DNA of 64,000 bases from CAWJTV01 sp963845695 (lineage in GTDB: Bacteria; Planctomycetota; Planctomycetia; Isosphaerales; Isosphaeraceae). The stretch is from the NCBI GenBank assembly GCA_963845695.1, contig CAWJTQ010000020.1:248001-312000 (forward strand), read 5' to 3'. Positions 19,142 to 27,961 of the stretch are shown piece by piece (positions within the stretch are counted from its first letter, which is position 1; each line of letters starts with the position of its first letter). The notes beneath the pieces were generated by a model. That model worked only from the letters and a program-made list of their open reading frames with translations, had not been told where the DNA came from and searched no databases. Position numbers and translations under genes: made by a program.

Positions 19142-20371
19142 TCAGAGATCTCCTCCGCCTTCTGGGCCATCGGGATTGGGGAAGGCGTACGTGTTCTGGG
19201 CGGTTTGAACGTTCATATCCCATATTGGAAGTACTGGCGTAGAACTGACGTTCTCCACGGTCACGTTGTTGGCCACCCAATTCCAGTTGGCAACATTGGT
19301 GTACTGTGCCTGAGTAAACGGAATCGGTCCAATATAGTCGACCCACGCCGTGATCGTCCAATCCACCTCTGCCAATTCGATATGCAGACCTCCCCCTCCG
19401 GCCTGGAAGTCAACGTAAGTCTGGAATTTCATGGTGTAGCTCGCGACGTCCGTGAGCCAACCCTGAGCGGGAATCGCCAAGTCCAATCCTGGTCGATCAA
19501 CTGCAGCAGACTTCGCCCCTATGGTACCACCTATCGTGGTGACGGCATAGCCCGGAGTGGGAACGAAATATTGACTATAGTAAGGCGTGGGTGCGTTATT
19601 GGGCTGATCCAGCGCGTATAAGGTATCTCCATCTGGGCCAACTGGAAACTTGATACCCATCGTGTTGCCGGCGAAATCTTGCCAGTACCAATTGAGGTTA
19701 GCCAATTGGACAAGGCCGCTAGTGCCTCCCTGGATCGCACCAGGAGCAACGGTGGCCGAGTAGGTCACGGTCTTATTGTAGACCCCGAAGTTACCGGTGG
19801 GGCCGGTACCAAAAGCAGCCTTGGGCACCGTAACCACGAAATTACTAACAGTGGGGGCCAACACCGTGGAGCTAGCAGACAGAGTATACTGTGTACCATC
19901 GGTATAGGTGACCAGCGCCGACACGCCTTTTGTGCCTGGGACTTCATCCCAGAAGAAGTTCCAGGTATCGCTGACGGCCCCGTTGGGCTTGAAATTGTGG
20001 TCTACGCCGTCAGTACGGATATATGTGGCCTGACTGGTACTGAAGGTCTGCGACGAGATGCCCGCACCACTGCCAGTGATCGTATAAGTCACGTCGGACA
20101 TGACGGAATCGCCACCGGCGTTAATGTCTGAGATGATTGCCCCGCCGATTGAGTTCAAAGCCAAGCCGCTGTAACCACCATAGGGGGGCACGTCGGCCGC
20201 ACCTGTGTCGGGAAAAAGTGATCGACTGGTGCCAGTGGGCAGCGGTCCCACATAATCGCTGGGGTAAGTGACCACCGTGCACGTGTAGGGGACGGTAGAA
20301 AGGATCACTCGGGGTTCCAGAACCTCGAAGGATGCCCGCAGGCGACGTGGCGGACACAAAGCACGACCCAT
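19142..20371 (-). CDS. Exported protein with planctomycete LEPR-type N-terminus
   Basis: 409 residues. The N-terminus 'PPRRLRASFEVLEPRVILST' is the planctomycete LEPR-XLL signature placed just before secreted, often repeat-rich mature proteins. The remainder is Gly/Thr/Ser/Asn-rich, lacks Cys after the N-terminus, has many aromatic residues ('NLNWYWQDFAGNTMG', 'NVANWNWVANNVTV') and looks like an all-beta extracellular protein; I recognise no domain. The start at 20371 follows AAGGA nine bases upstream; an open frame to 20449 would overlap the upstream gene. It lies 41 bases behind a small membrane-protein gene and is probably co-transcribed. Confidence 0.75.
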   Translation of the reverse strand: MGRALCPPRRLRASFEVLEPRVILSTVPYTCTVVTYPSDYVGPLPTGTSRSLFPDTGAADVPPYGGYSGLALNSIGGAIISDINAGGDSVMSDVTYTITGSGAGISSQTFSTSQATYIRTDGVDHNFKPNGAVSDTWNFFWDEVPGTKGVSALVTYTDGTQYTLSASSTVLAPTVSNFVVTVPKAAFGTGPTGNFGVYNKTVTYSATVAPGAIQGGTSGLVQLANLNWYWQDFAGNTMGIKFPVGPDGDTLYALDQPNNAPTPYYSQYFVPTPGYAVTTIGGTIGAKSAAVDRPGLDLAIPAQGWLTDVASYTMKFQTYVDFQAGGGGLHIELAEVDWTITAWVDYIGPIPFTQAQYTNVANWNWVANNVTVENVSSTPVLPIWDMNVQTAQNTYAFPNPDGPEGGGDL

Positions 20372-20412
20372 GGTTGTAAATCCTTGGAAGACGGTGGAGA
20401 TGGGGCCTCCGA

Positions 20413-20775
20413 TCAAGGAGGCAAAAATTGCCGGTGGCGTCTTGCCCAACCTGGCTCAATCGCGCCAGGAGCTTCCTCGACCTGGTAGTGATCATCGATA
20501 TCTAAGTGCACGTATCTGGCTCGTGGTGGATCGATGCCAGCCCTGATATCCTCCGCGTTGACGTAGAGGATAGAGTTGTTAGAAGTAGCTGGCCAAGCTG
20601 GCACCCAAGGCCATGACAAAGGAGGTTGCGGCGGTCGAGTCCAAAGCCGCCGCCCCAGTTCGATGCCGCCCAGCAGCAAGCCCATCACCGCTATGAGCAG
20701 CATCAAGCTACAGATGCGTAACCTGAGACGCACTTGACCGCCTGTCGCCAGTTGCCCATCGATCCATTCTTGCAT
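20413..20775 (-). CDS. Small single-helix membrane protein
   Basis: 120 residues from MQEWID. 'RLRLRICSLMLLIAVMGLLL', then GGIELGRRLW, is the membrane helix with basic N-terminal flank seen in many short planctomycete proteins. The C-terminal ~70 residues are Pro/Trp-rich with an acidic stretch and no known motif. An upstream open frame to 20871 has no binding site and odd composition. The function is unknown. Nothing is recognised between it and infC (20776-21072), which includes an AT-rich patch at about 20866-20900. Confidence 0.6.
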   Translation of the reverse strand: MQEWIDGQLATGGQVRLRLRICSLMLLIAVMGLLLGGIELGRRLWTRPPQPPLSWPWVPAWPATSNNSILYVNAEDIRAGIDPPRARYVHLDIDDHYQVEEAPGAIEPGWARRHRQFLPP

Positions 20776-21072
20776 GGTATCGCTCGCGGAGAGGTCTTGA
20801 GGACCGTCCTTTCCGACCTGTGCACCGTGCCGGGCACGCCCAGAACAGGCATGGGTTCCTATTTTTTGCAACTATGATTTTTACCTATTATACCCAAACT
20901 ACTCACTTTGGACCAAAGTTGTGGGGAACGACGAAGGCGTTGCCCGGGCTGGCTTGTTGCGGCCCCGTGAGGGCATGGAGAAGGGCTCCCGAATCTCGAC
21001 CCTTGCTTTCCCGCGGGCGTGGACTGATTGTGAAGTCGTGAGAGAAACCGGGAAGTTATTCCCTGTCTATTC

Positions 21073-21585
21073 CTAAACGCGGGGCGCGACGATGGCCGTC
21101 ATCCGCTTTCCCTCCATCGAGGGATTCTTCTCGACTTTGCCGATTTCCTCCAGGGCAGCCAGAACTTCTTGCATGACCCTGCGGCCCTCGTCGATATGGG
21201 CCAGTTCCCGGCCACGAAACAAGACGTTGACCAGGACCTTGTCCTTCTGCTCGAGGAATTCACGGGCACGCTTGACCTTGACCTCGATGTCGTGGTCGCC
21301 GGTCTTGGGCCGCACGCGGATTTCCTTGATGTGGACCTGGTGCTGCTTCTGCTTCGAGAGCCGCTTTTTCTGGGTGTACTTGAATTTGCCGAAGTCGATG
21401 ATCTTGCAGACCGGGGGCCGCTCGTTGGGAGCGACCTCGACCAGGTCCAGACCCGTTTCGCGAGCCGCTTCCAGCGCTTTGCTGGTCGGCATGACGCCGA
21501 GCATGACACCCTCGGCATTGATGACCCGCACAGGGGAAATGCGGATCTGTTCGTTAACCCTTAAACCGCGATCAATCGGTCCGAT
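21073..21585 (-). CDS. infC: Translation initiation factor IF-3
   Basis: 170 residues. The IF3 N-terminal domain starts at 'DRGLRVNEQIRISPVRVI' and has 'SKALEAARETGLDLVEVAPN' and 'PPVCKIIDFGKFKYTQKK'; the C-terminal domain follows with 'KEIRVRPKTGDHDIEVKVKR', 'FRGRELAH' and 'PSMEGKRM'. It binds the 30S subunit and checks start-codon/initiator-tRNA pairing. Family members start close to DRGLRVNEQ. The only ATG, at 21729, would add ~48 unrelated residues. An ATC at 21585 sits five bases after GAGGAGG, and an ATT at 21576 is also in frame. A rare AUC or AUU start would allow autoregulation, as in E. coli infC. rpmI and rplT do not follow, and thrS lies 26 kb away. Confidence 0.95.
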   Translation of the reverse strand: MGPIDRGLRVNEQIRISPVRVINAEGVMLGVMPTSKALEAARETGLDLVEVAPNERPPVCKIIDFGKFKYTQKKRLSKQKQHQVHIKEIRVRPKTGDHDIEVKVKRAREFLEQKDKVLVNVLFRGRELAHIDEGRRVMQEVLAALEEIGKVEKNPSMEGKRMTAIVAPRV

Positions 21586-21590
21586 AGCGT

Positions 21591-21597
21591 CCTCCTC
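21591..21597 (-). promoter_or_regulatory. Strong ribosome binding site deciding a non-AUG infC start
   Basis: GAGGAGG on the minus strand, five bases before the in-frame ATC at 21585. No ATG, GTG or TTG lies at usable distance, so the site supports initiation at AUC (or AUU nine bases further on). Confidence 0.7.
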
Positions 21598-22023
21598 GGG
21601 GACGAAGAAAGAGAGGAACGACTCGCCAGGGCGGGAGCCTGCGGTGGGGGGCCGGGCGGCCCGGAACCGATCCTCCCGAACGATCACCCGAATCTGCCCC
21701 CGCGGCAGTTCTGGGTCGTCGCGAGTCAAACTTATCCTTTACGTTCCGGACATCGCCTTGTCAAGGTCTGGTTCGATGGACCGGACGCGATCACGCGAAC
21801 TGTGGTTCGGTCGTTTCATCCATTAAGCCTTATCATCGACGTTCCTGTCCAGTCGTCGCGGACGGGAATCCTGCGGCGAACGAACCGGGACCGGCTCGCT
21901 GGCCGTCGCGACCGAAACCGGCGACACGCGAGCCAGCCCCTTGCGTCGCGGCCATTTCTCCGGGCATATTCGGAGGATCGCCGCGAGTCCACGGGACGGT
22001 ACCGGGCCCCAGTTGAGCCGAGC

Positions 22024-22434
22024 ATGAGACCGATCGAGTGCCTTGTGGAAACGGGGATCTATGCCGACGACCTCGATCAGGCCGAGCGTTTCTATCGGGA
22101 CGTGCTCGGCCTGACGGTCCGTGGAAAGGAAGCCGGGCGGCACGTCTTCTTGCAGGTTGGGGACCGTTCCATGCTCCTCGTCTTCCGGGCGGAAGCGACG
22201 CTCCGGGGCGATCATCTGCCTGCGCACGGTGCGCGGGGGCCGGGCCATTTCGCCCTCGGCGTCGCCGCCGAAGACCTCGATGGCTGGAGGGAGCGACTTC
22301 GGGCACATCAGGTAGCGATCGAGCACGAGGAAGCCTGGGAGCGCGGCGGCCATTCCCTCTACTTCCGCGATCCCGCGGGGAACTCCGTCGAGTTGATGAC
22401 GCCGGGATTGTGGGGTCTGCCCTCGGGCTGGTGA
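22024..22434 (+). CDS. VOC-family (glyoxalase/dioxygenase-like) protein
   Basis: 136 residues with the paired beta-alpha-beta-beta-beta fold of the vicinal oxygen chelate superfamily. The N-terminal motif 'ETGIYADDLDQAERFYRDVL' is followed by GL, then 'GPGHFALGV' with the central metal-type His, and 'SLYFRDPAGNSVELMTPG' with the C-terminal Glu. Its reaction is not predictable from sequence; relatives include glyoxalase I, fosfomycin- and bleomycin-resistance proteins. The start at 22024 is chosen because homology begins there; the frame is open 220 bases further upstream without motif. Confidence 0.85.
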   Translation: MRPIECLVETGIYADDLDQAERFYRDVLGLTVRGKEAGRHVFLQVGDRSMLLVFRAEATLRGDHLPAHGARGPGHFALGVAAEDLDGWRERLRAHQVAIEHEEAWERGGHSLYFRDPAGNSVELMTPGLWGLPSGW

Positions 22435-22465
22435 CGGTTGGTTCTTGAGTCCTGGGGTCCTTGAA

Positions 22466-22602
22466 AGGGTGTACGAGAAGTGTGTAGGGTGGGTCGAGCC
22501 GCGATTCCTCGCGGCGAGGCCCACCAAAGCCGCGGTATTCGGTGGGCCTCACGCCGCGTTGCGGCGTTCGACCCACCCTACAATAGGCTTCTCGTACACC
22601 CT
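22466..22602. repeat. MITE-like palindromic element, copy 1
   Basis: A 137-base element with perfect 15-base terminal inverted repeats (agggtgtacgagaag at 22466-22480, complement at 22588-22602) and an internal long imperfect palindrome starting gtagggtgggtcga. It encodes nothing. A second element at 55315-55491 shares the terminal core gtgtacgagaa. Confidence 0.8.
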
Positions 22603-22700
22603 CTGAGTCCTTGGGGTGCAGCGGCCGCGTCCGCCTCGACACGGGCGCAGTCAACAAGGACCCAATGACCTGAGGACTCAAGGACTTAAGGACGAAATCA

Positions 22701-23678
22701 GTGGAATCGCGTGTGTTCATGACCGGCGGCTACGGGTGCATCGGTTCGTGGGTCGCCAAACAGCTCGTCGAGACCGGCCGTGAGGTCTGGATCTATGATC
22801 TGAAGGAAGACACTCATCGGCTCGACCTGATCCTGGAGCCCGATCAGAGAACGTCGGTCCACTTCCTGGCCGGCGATGTCTCCGACCCGGAGGCGGTGCG
22901 ATCGGCCGTGGAACGGGTCGGGGCGACTCATCTCCTGCATCTCGCCGGCTTGCAGACGCCCACGTGTCGCGCCCATCCGATCGTCGGGGCCAGGGTCAAC
23001 GTGATCGGCACGCTGGCCGTCTTCGAGGCGGCCCTGGCCCTGAAGGACCAGGTGCGGCGGGTCGTCTATGCCAGCTCCGCGGCGGTACATGGTCCGACCG
23101 ATCCGGGCGTCGACAGCCCGCTGGGCGACGAGGTCCGGCTGGCGCCGTTGAGCCATTATGGGGCCTTCAAGGTCTGCAATGAGCTCAACGCCCGGGTCTA
23201 CTGGCTGGATCATGGGATCAGCAGCATTGGTCTTCGGCCCTGGACCGTCTACGGCGTCGGCAGGGACTTCGGGATGACCAGCGAGCCGACCAAGGCGATC
23301 AAAGCGGTCGCGGTCGGGCGGCCCTATCGGATAACCTATGGCGGCAAGCAGGACCTCCAGTACGTCGGCGACGTGGCCACGACCTTCGTCCGGGCGCTCG
23401 ATCAACCGTTTGAGGGAGCCGATGCCTTCAACCTCAACGGTGCGGTCGAGCCGATCGAGTCGTTCGTCGGGGCCCTGTGCGACGTGGTTCCGCAAGCGCG
23501 CGACCTGATCACCCATGGTGACCGGCAGCTCCCCATCGCGGCGGACCTCGACGATTCCCGGCTCCAGGATCGCCTGGGACCGATCCCGAGGACTCCGCTC
23601 CGCGACGGCATCGCCGAGACCTACCGCCGCTTCGTCGCGCTCCGCGATCAGGGCCGGCTGGACTTGGCCGATCTCTGA
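22701..23678 (+). CDS. NAD-dependent epimerase/dehydratase (extended SDR)
   Basis: 325 residues. Rossmann motif 'FMTGGYGCIGSWVAKQL' (GxxGxxG), acidic 'YDLKED' after strand 2, 'VVYASSAAVHG' with the catalytic Ser region, and 'YGAFKVCNE' with the YxxxK pair. These mark an extended SDR of the UDP-galactose 4-epimerase class; the sugar nucleotide is unknown. The start is a GTG at 22701 behind AAGGA; the sequence is typical from the first residue. The gene is complete and stands alone, convergent with the PpiC gene. Confidence 0.9.
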   Translation: MESRVFMTGGYGCIGSWVAKQLVETGREVWIYDLKEDTHRLDLILEPDQRTSVHFLAGDVSDPEAVRSAVERVGATHLLHLAGLQTPTCRAHPIVGARVNVIGTLAVFEAALALKDQVRRVVYASSAAVHGPTDPGVDSPLGDEVRLAPLSHYGAFKVCNELNARVYWLDHGISSIGLRPWTVYGVGRDFGMTSEPTKAIKAVAVGRPYRITYGGKQDLQYVGDVATTFVRALDQPFEGADAFNLNGAVEPIESFVGALCDVVPQARDLITHGDRQLPIAADLDDSRLQDRLGPIPRTPLRDGIAETYRRFVALRDQGRLDLADL

Positions 23679-23710
23679 GAGCCGGGGACCTCCCGGGTCG
23701 GAGCGCTCCT

Positions 23711-23734
23711 CGGAACGGAATCGATTCGGTTCCG
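23711..23734. terminator. Hairpin between convergent genes
   Basis: A 24-base palindrome with a single mismatch (cggaacggaatc / gattcggttccg), followed by tgcgtttt. It lies 33 bases after the epimerase stop and 96 bases after the stop of the convergent PpiC gene, so it could end transcription from either side. Confidence 0.55.
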
Positions 23735-23829
23735 TGCGTTTTCGACCGGGCGAAGACGATGCTTCCGCACCTGAGGAGGTGGAAGAAACCAGCGGCCAGT
23801 CGTTTTTGGCGCCGGCCGCCGGGCTCGGA

Positions 23830-24924
23830 TCAGGGTTTCGGCGGGACCGCACCCGCGGCGGCGGGTGCAGGGGTCGTCGTCGCGCCGGGCTGCGGGGCTC
23901 CGAACAGGTCCTTGGGCATCGGCTTGATTTCGATCTTCGCTTCTTTCCGCTCCGCGGTCACCACGTCCTTCTGGAGATCGGTCGCGTACGCATTGAGGAT
24001 GCCGACCTTATACTGCTCGAAATCGGGCAGCTTGCCTTCCTTCCGGTCAGTAACCTGGATCAGGTGGAAGCCGTACGGGGTCTCGACGGGTTGCGAAATC
24101 TCCCCCTTCTTGAGTTTGAACGCCGCCACGGCGAACTCGTCGACGACCACGCCTTCGATCGGGAACCAATCGAGGTTTCCCCCTGCACCTCCCTCGTTCC
24201 CCGGATCCTCGGAATACTTGTTCGCGGCTTCCGCGAAGTTCAACTTGCTATCGAAAATCTCTTTCCGGATGGCGATCAGCTTCTGCTTGACCTTTTCCTT
24301 CTCCGCCGCGCTGGCCTTGGGATCAACCTTGAGGAGGATGTGGCTGGCGCGGACCTGAGTCTGACTGAACCGGTCGCGATGGTTGTTGAGATACTTCCGG
24401 AGCTCGGCGTCAGTCCCCTTCTGCTTGTAATGGTCCATCCATCGAATCTGGTTCTCGATCTTCTTGCGGAGCTCATCCATCGAGCTGCCGGTCAAGGACA
24501 GGTAGTAAGGCAAATCCTGTCCCTCCCGCTTGATCTGCTGACGGATCAGATCGATCTGCTCTTCGACCTTGTTCGGGGCGACCGGGAGGTTCTGGCGGAC
24601 CAGGAAGTGATTGAGGAGAGAGAAGTTGATCAGCATGTCGATCGCATCATGATAGATGATCTCCGGGTCCTCACCAGGCGGGATCTGGGAACTCCTCAAC
24701 AGGCTGACCACCTCGCCCCGGGTGATCTTGCTGGTCTGGTTGCGACTGGTCACCGTGGCGAGCACGTCATTCGCACCGGGGATGACCTGGCCACGATCGG
24801 CAGGGGCCGCACTGGTGCCTGGGGGCGTCGCAGCCTTGGAAACGGGCGTTTCCTGCCCGTTGACCACGGCCGAGAAGCCCAGCACAATCAAGGTCAACAG
24901 GCCGGTTCGAGCGATTCGGAACAT
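23830..24924 (-). CDS. PpiC/SurA-type peptidyl-prolyl isomerase, exported
   Basis: 364 residues. A signal peptide (residues 1-24, 'FRIARTGLLTLIVLGFSAVV') is followed by a SurA-N-like helical chaperone region, then a parvulin domain with 'VRASHILLKV' at the start, 'FAEAANKYSEDPGN', 'GGNLDWF' and 'PVETPYGFHLIQVTDR' at the end. The C-terminus is Ala/Pro-rich. It should assist folding of exported or outer-membrane proteins. The start at 24924 is preceded by GGGAG about nine bases upstream; two in-frame ATGs lie further out. Standalone gene, complete. Confidence 0.9.
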   Translation of the reverse strand: MFRIARTGLLTLIVLGFSAVVNGQETPVSKAATPPGTSAAPADRGQVIPGANDVLATVTSRNQTSKITRGEVVSLLRSSQIPPGEDPEIIYHDAIDMLINFSLLNHFLVRQNLPVAPNKVEEQIDLIRQQIKREGQDLPYYLSLTGSSMDELRKKIENQIRWMDHYKQKGTDAELRKYLNNHRDRFSQTQVRASHILLKVDPKASAAEKEKVKQKLIAIRKEIFDSKLNFAEAANKYSEDPGNEGGAGGNLDWFPIEGVVVDEFAVAAFKLKKGEISQPVETPYGFHLIQVTDRKEGKLPDFEQYKVGILNAYATDLQKDVVTAERKEAKIEIKPMPKDLFGAPQPGATTTPAPAAAGAVPPKP

Positions 24925-25167
24925 CGAGCATTCTCCCTCTCGGAACATCGAGATCAATCCCATAGATTCGGGTCGGCCTGGTCAAACTCTTCTCGCATGG
25001 CTGCATGGCGTAGCCGGTGATGAATGACCCGATCCTGGAAATTATACGGGTTTTGCCGAATCTTGCCGCGCGACTTGGTCGAGATTTGCCGGTTCGATGC
25101 CGAACGTTGCTTCGTTTGCGACTGGATCCGATGAGGAGAGCACCCGTGTCGGAATCAGGAGGAAGCC

Positions 25168-26119
25168 ATGGAATTGATCGAACGTTACCGGGGAAGCCTG
25201 CTGGGCCTGGCCGCGGGCGACGCGCTGGGAACCACCCTGGAATTCCGGACACCCGGCTCGTTCCGACCGATCGACGATATCGTCGGGGGCGGCCCGTTCG
25301 AGCTGAAGCCGGGCCAGTGGACCGACGACACCTCGATGGCGCTTTGCCTGGCAGAGAGCCTGATCGAGTGCTTGGGCTTCGATCCCACGGACCAGATGGA
25401 GCGCTATGTCCGATGGTACAAGTCGGGGCATCTCAGTAGTGCGGGGTGGTGCTTCGATATCGGGGGTACGACGTGCTCGGCCTTGCTTCGTTTCATGAAG
25501 GATCGCGAGCCGTATGCCGGATCGACGGCTGAGCGATCGGCAGGCAATGGATCGATCATGCGACTGGCCCCGGTACCGCTGTTCTTCGCCGGGAAGCCGG
25601 CGGAGGCGATCGAGCGGGCCGCGGACAGCTCGCGGACGACTCATGGGGCGGCCGAAGCCGTTGACGCCTGTCGGTACCTGGCCGGTCTGCTGGTGGGGGC
25701 CGTCGGCGGGGCCCCGAAGGCGGAGCTGCTCGGTGATCATTATGCACCGGAGCCGGGAGTCTGGGAAAAGTCTCCACTCGTCGCGCGGATTGCCGGGATC
25801 GCGTCGGGGTCCTTCCGTCGGAAGGAGCCGCCCCTGATCCGCGGCACCGGGTATGTCGTCGATTCTCTGGAGGCCGCGCTCTGGGCGTTTGACCGGTTCG
25901 ACGAACTTTCGCGAGGGCGCCTTGCTGGCGGTCAACTTGGGTGACGACGCCGACACCACCGGCGCCGTCTACGGGCAGCTCGCCGGCGCCTATTACGGCG
26001 AGTCGGCGATCCCTCCCGAATGGCGCAGTCGTCTGGCAATGCGCGAGCAGATCGAAACCTACGCCGAGCGGCTCTGCCAGATGGCTGGCCAACTCGGCGC
26101 CCGGCCAGGTCCCACCTAA
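25168..26119 (+). pseudogene. ADP-ribosylglycohydrolase family protein, frameshifted near the 3' end
   Basis: From an ATG with GGAGGAAGCC before it, the frame gives 'YRGSLLGLAAGDALGTTLEF' and the metal-binding 'GQWTDDTSMALCLAES'; 'GNGSIMRLAP' follows. This is the DraG/ARH fold, which removes ADP-ribose from proteins or small molecules. The frame ends at 25944, but the second metal motif, 'NLGDDADTTGAVYGQLAGA', is in the next frame and runs to 26119. The join lies near 25898 ('ALWAFDR' to 'STNFREGALLAVNLG'). One base change restores a normal ~315-residue enzyme, so a sequence error is plausible. Confidence 0.75.
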
Positions 26120-26983
26120 TCACCCCTGCTGATCGCGGGCCTCTCGACTTCGGGATCTCCTGACTCCTGCTCACAACCGATTCGACCTCCCGAACCCCGA
26201 GCCCGCGACAGGACCCGCATCAGCCACGCGGCTCGCTTCCATACCGATCTTCGGGATGAGGCGGCAGGACCGGTGTCACCCACGTCATCGATTCCACGCC
26301 GATCTCGGGATCGTGCGGCAGGACCGGTACCACCCGCACCATCGATTCCACGCGTATAGTCGCGGCTTCGTTCTGAAGATTTCGGGGCTGGAACCCGTAA
26401 AGGATGGGTTCGTTCTGAAAATTGCGGGGGTGGGACCGGCCGCGATGGCTTCGTTTTTCGGCCTGGTTCAGGTCGCTCGGAGCCAGGGTAACACTCTTTT
26501 CAGTGACCGGCGGCATCGCGCCGGACGTAACTGGTGATTAAGCAAGGCTTTGTCGCCGAAGCGGCCCCAAGCTTTACCCCGCCAAGTGTTACCCTGGTTT
26601 GAACCAGGCCCGTTTTTCGCGGCGACCATGGTCCTGTCGCCGAACAGACTGCAAGATTGGCAGCGGTGGGTTCGTTTTCGAAGATCGCTCGCCGACGTGC
26701 CTGCCTGCCATTCCGGCAGGTGGGTTGGCTTTGCCCATGAAGGGTTTATGGGCTCGGATTTTGTAGGCAGCAGATATACATTGTGGGCAAACGAACATGC
26801 ACCCTAGCAATTATTGCGAGCTGCCCATTATCATCAGAAAATCCGTTGCATTTTGCCTACCTTTGGGTACATACTAAAAGGTTATATGCGATGATTTGGA
26901 CGCGAGAGATGCTGACGCAGGCGATCGGTGTCGGTATTCTCCAATCAAGGATATCTCTAGCAAAACGCGGGTCAGCGAGGTAG
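26120..26983. repeat. Repeat-rich intergenic region
   Basis: No supported gene. At 26236-26354 there are two tandem ~56-base units with 'ggcggcaggaccggt' and 'tcatcgattccacg'. At 26369-26450 two shorter units begin 'ttcgttctgaa'. Around 26460-26620, ccagggtaacac and gtgttaccctgg face each other, together with cctggttca/tgaaccagg, forming a large inverted repeat. An open frame at 26550-26807 encodes repeat-derived Trp/Arg/Phe-rich sequence and I do not accept it as a gene. From about 26800 the sequence becomes AT-richer, leading into the next cassette. Confidence 0.6.
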
Positions 26984-27517
26984 ATGAGCGTGAAAGCCAA
27001 TGTCCAAAAGGATTTGCGGATCAAGCATGTTTATTCGGTCCTGTGCGAGAATCTACTAGTCGGCAATGATGGTCGGTTCTCGCTTATCAACACATTCACC
27101 AATGTCAGGTTGGGCACAATGCCCGGAGCACTCGCGGGATTCGGGATCGTCGCGGGTTTCCAGGCTCCGCCCGATAGCATCTACAGCATCGGAGTGGAAG
27201 ACCCCAAACGAAATCCGTTGTATACGAGTCCCAATAGGTCTGTCCAAGACAATAAGACGTATCTCAGTTTTCCTAATACAGTTAGGACGATTCAGATTAG
27301 CCTATCACTTAGTCCGATGGTGTTCCATTCTGAGGGCATCCATCACGTCGTATTGAGGGTTGGTGGTCGAGTGGTTCATCGAGAACCATTCGGGGTATTT
27401 GTTGATCCGTCTCTTGCCCCGGGAGTATCTGGAGATGTTGCAGAGTCTGGAAGTGGCGCAATCAGCACTGATAATGAACAAATTGATATTCCTAGCAAAC
27501 GGCGAGGCAACCGCTAA
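26984..27517 (+). CDS. Hypothetical protein, DUF6941-like (AT-richer cassette, gene 1)
   Basis: 177 residues, no signal or membrane helix. The N-terminal pattern 'HVYSVLCENLLVGNDGRFSL' then INTFTNVRLGTMPG resembles the DUF6941 group of small beta-rich cytoplasmic proteins; I am only moderately sure of that family. The C-terminus is polar. Composition is visibly AT-richer than the flanking core genes. It is the first of three closely spaced plus-strand genes: gene 2 overlaps its 3' end by 44 bases and gene 3 follows 14 bases after gene 2. The function is unknown. Confidence 0.6.
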   Translation: MSVKANVQKDLRIKHVYSVLCENLLVGNDGRFSLINTFTNVRLGTMPGALAGFGIVAGFQAPPDSIYSIGVEDPKRNPLYTSPNRSVQDNKTYLSFPNTVRTIQISLSLSPMVFHSEGIHHVVLRVGGRVVHREPFGVFVDPSLAPGVSGDVAESGSGAISTDNEQIDIPSKRRGNR

Positions 27518-27947
27518 CAGCGTTCCTCCTGATAGCCAGTGGAAACGGATTCGTCGCCAGATCTCCGTGAATCCTAGTCCCGCTAATCCTGTTGTTGATC
27601 CAGTAGGAGCGATGCGCGCCAAGATTATGAGCATGGAACGGCGACATGACTGGAACCACCTGGGAGCAAGAGCCATTAGCAAGCAGGATTGCGAGGCTGC
27701 AATCTTGTTCTTGCAGTCTGCCTTGCAACAGGGTGCACCAAGGCCAGATTACGTGTCGCCATCTCCCAAGGGTAGGGTTTCCTTGTCCTGGAGGATCGGT
27801 TCAAATCTTGTCTACGTGGAGGTATCCGCAGTTAGCAAGAGCCGTCTCTACTTCCAGTGGGGTGGCCCGACCGACGGAGCCAAGGAAGGAACGATCAGCA
27901 CGAGGAACTTCATCGATCGTCTGCTCCGACTTGCCACGCAGGGCTAG
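27474..27947 (+). CDS. Hypothetical protein (AT-richer cassette, gene 2)
   Basis: 157 residues if started at MNKLIFLANG; no clear binding site. A later ATG at 27612 (MRAKIMSM) and an earlier one at 27360 are alternatives. Recognisable features are 'DWNHLGARAISKQDCEAAIL' (amphipathic helices) and 'PSPKGRVSLSWRIGSNLVYV', then EVSA, a strand pair with the look of 'P.p.G.v.leW....l.iev' proteins of unknown role. No nuclease or toxin residues are obvious. The overlap with gene 1 suggests coupled translation. Confidence 0.55.
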   Translation: MNKLIFLANGEATANSVPPDSQWKRIRRQISVNPSPANPVVDPVGAMRAKIMSMERRHDWNHLGARAISKQDCEAAILFLQSALQQGAPRPDYVSPSPKGRVSLSWRIGSNLVYVEVSAVSKSRLYFQWGGPTDGAKEGTISTRNFIDRLLRLATQG

Positions 27948-27961
27948 GAACGACATGAGCG

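Noticed and set aside
26550..26807. 85-codon frame with Trp/Phe/Arg-rich product
   Set aside because: It lies wholly within dispersed-repeat sequence, has no binding site, and resembles repeat-derived frames rather than a protein family.
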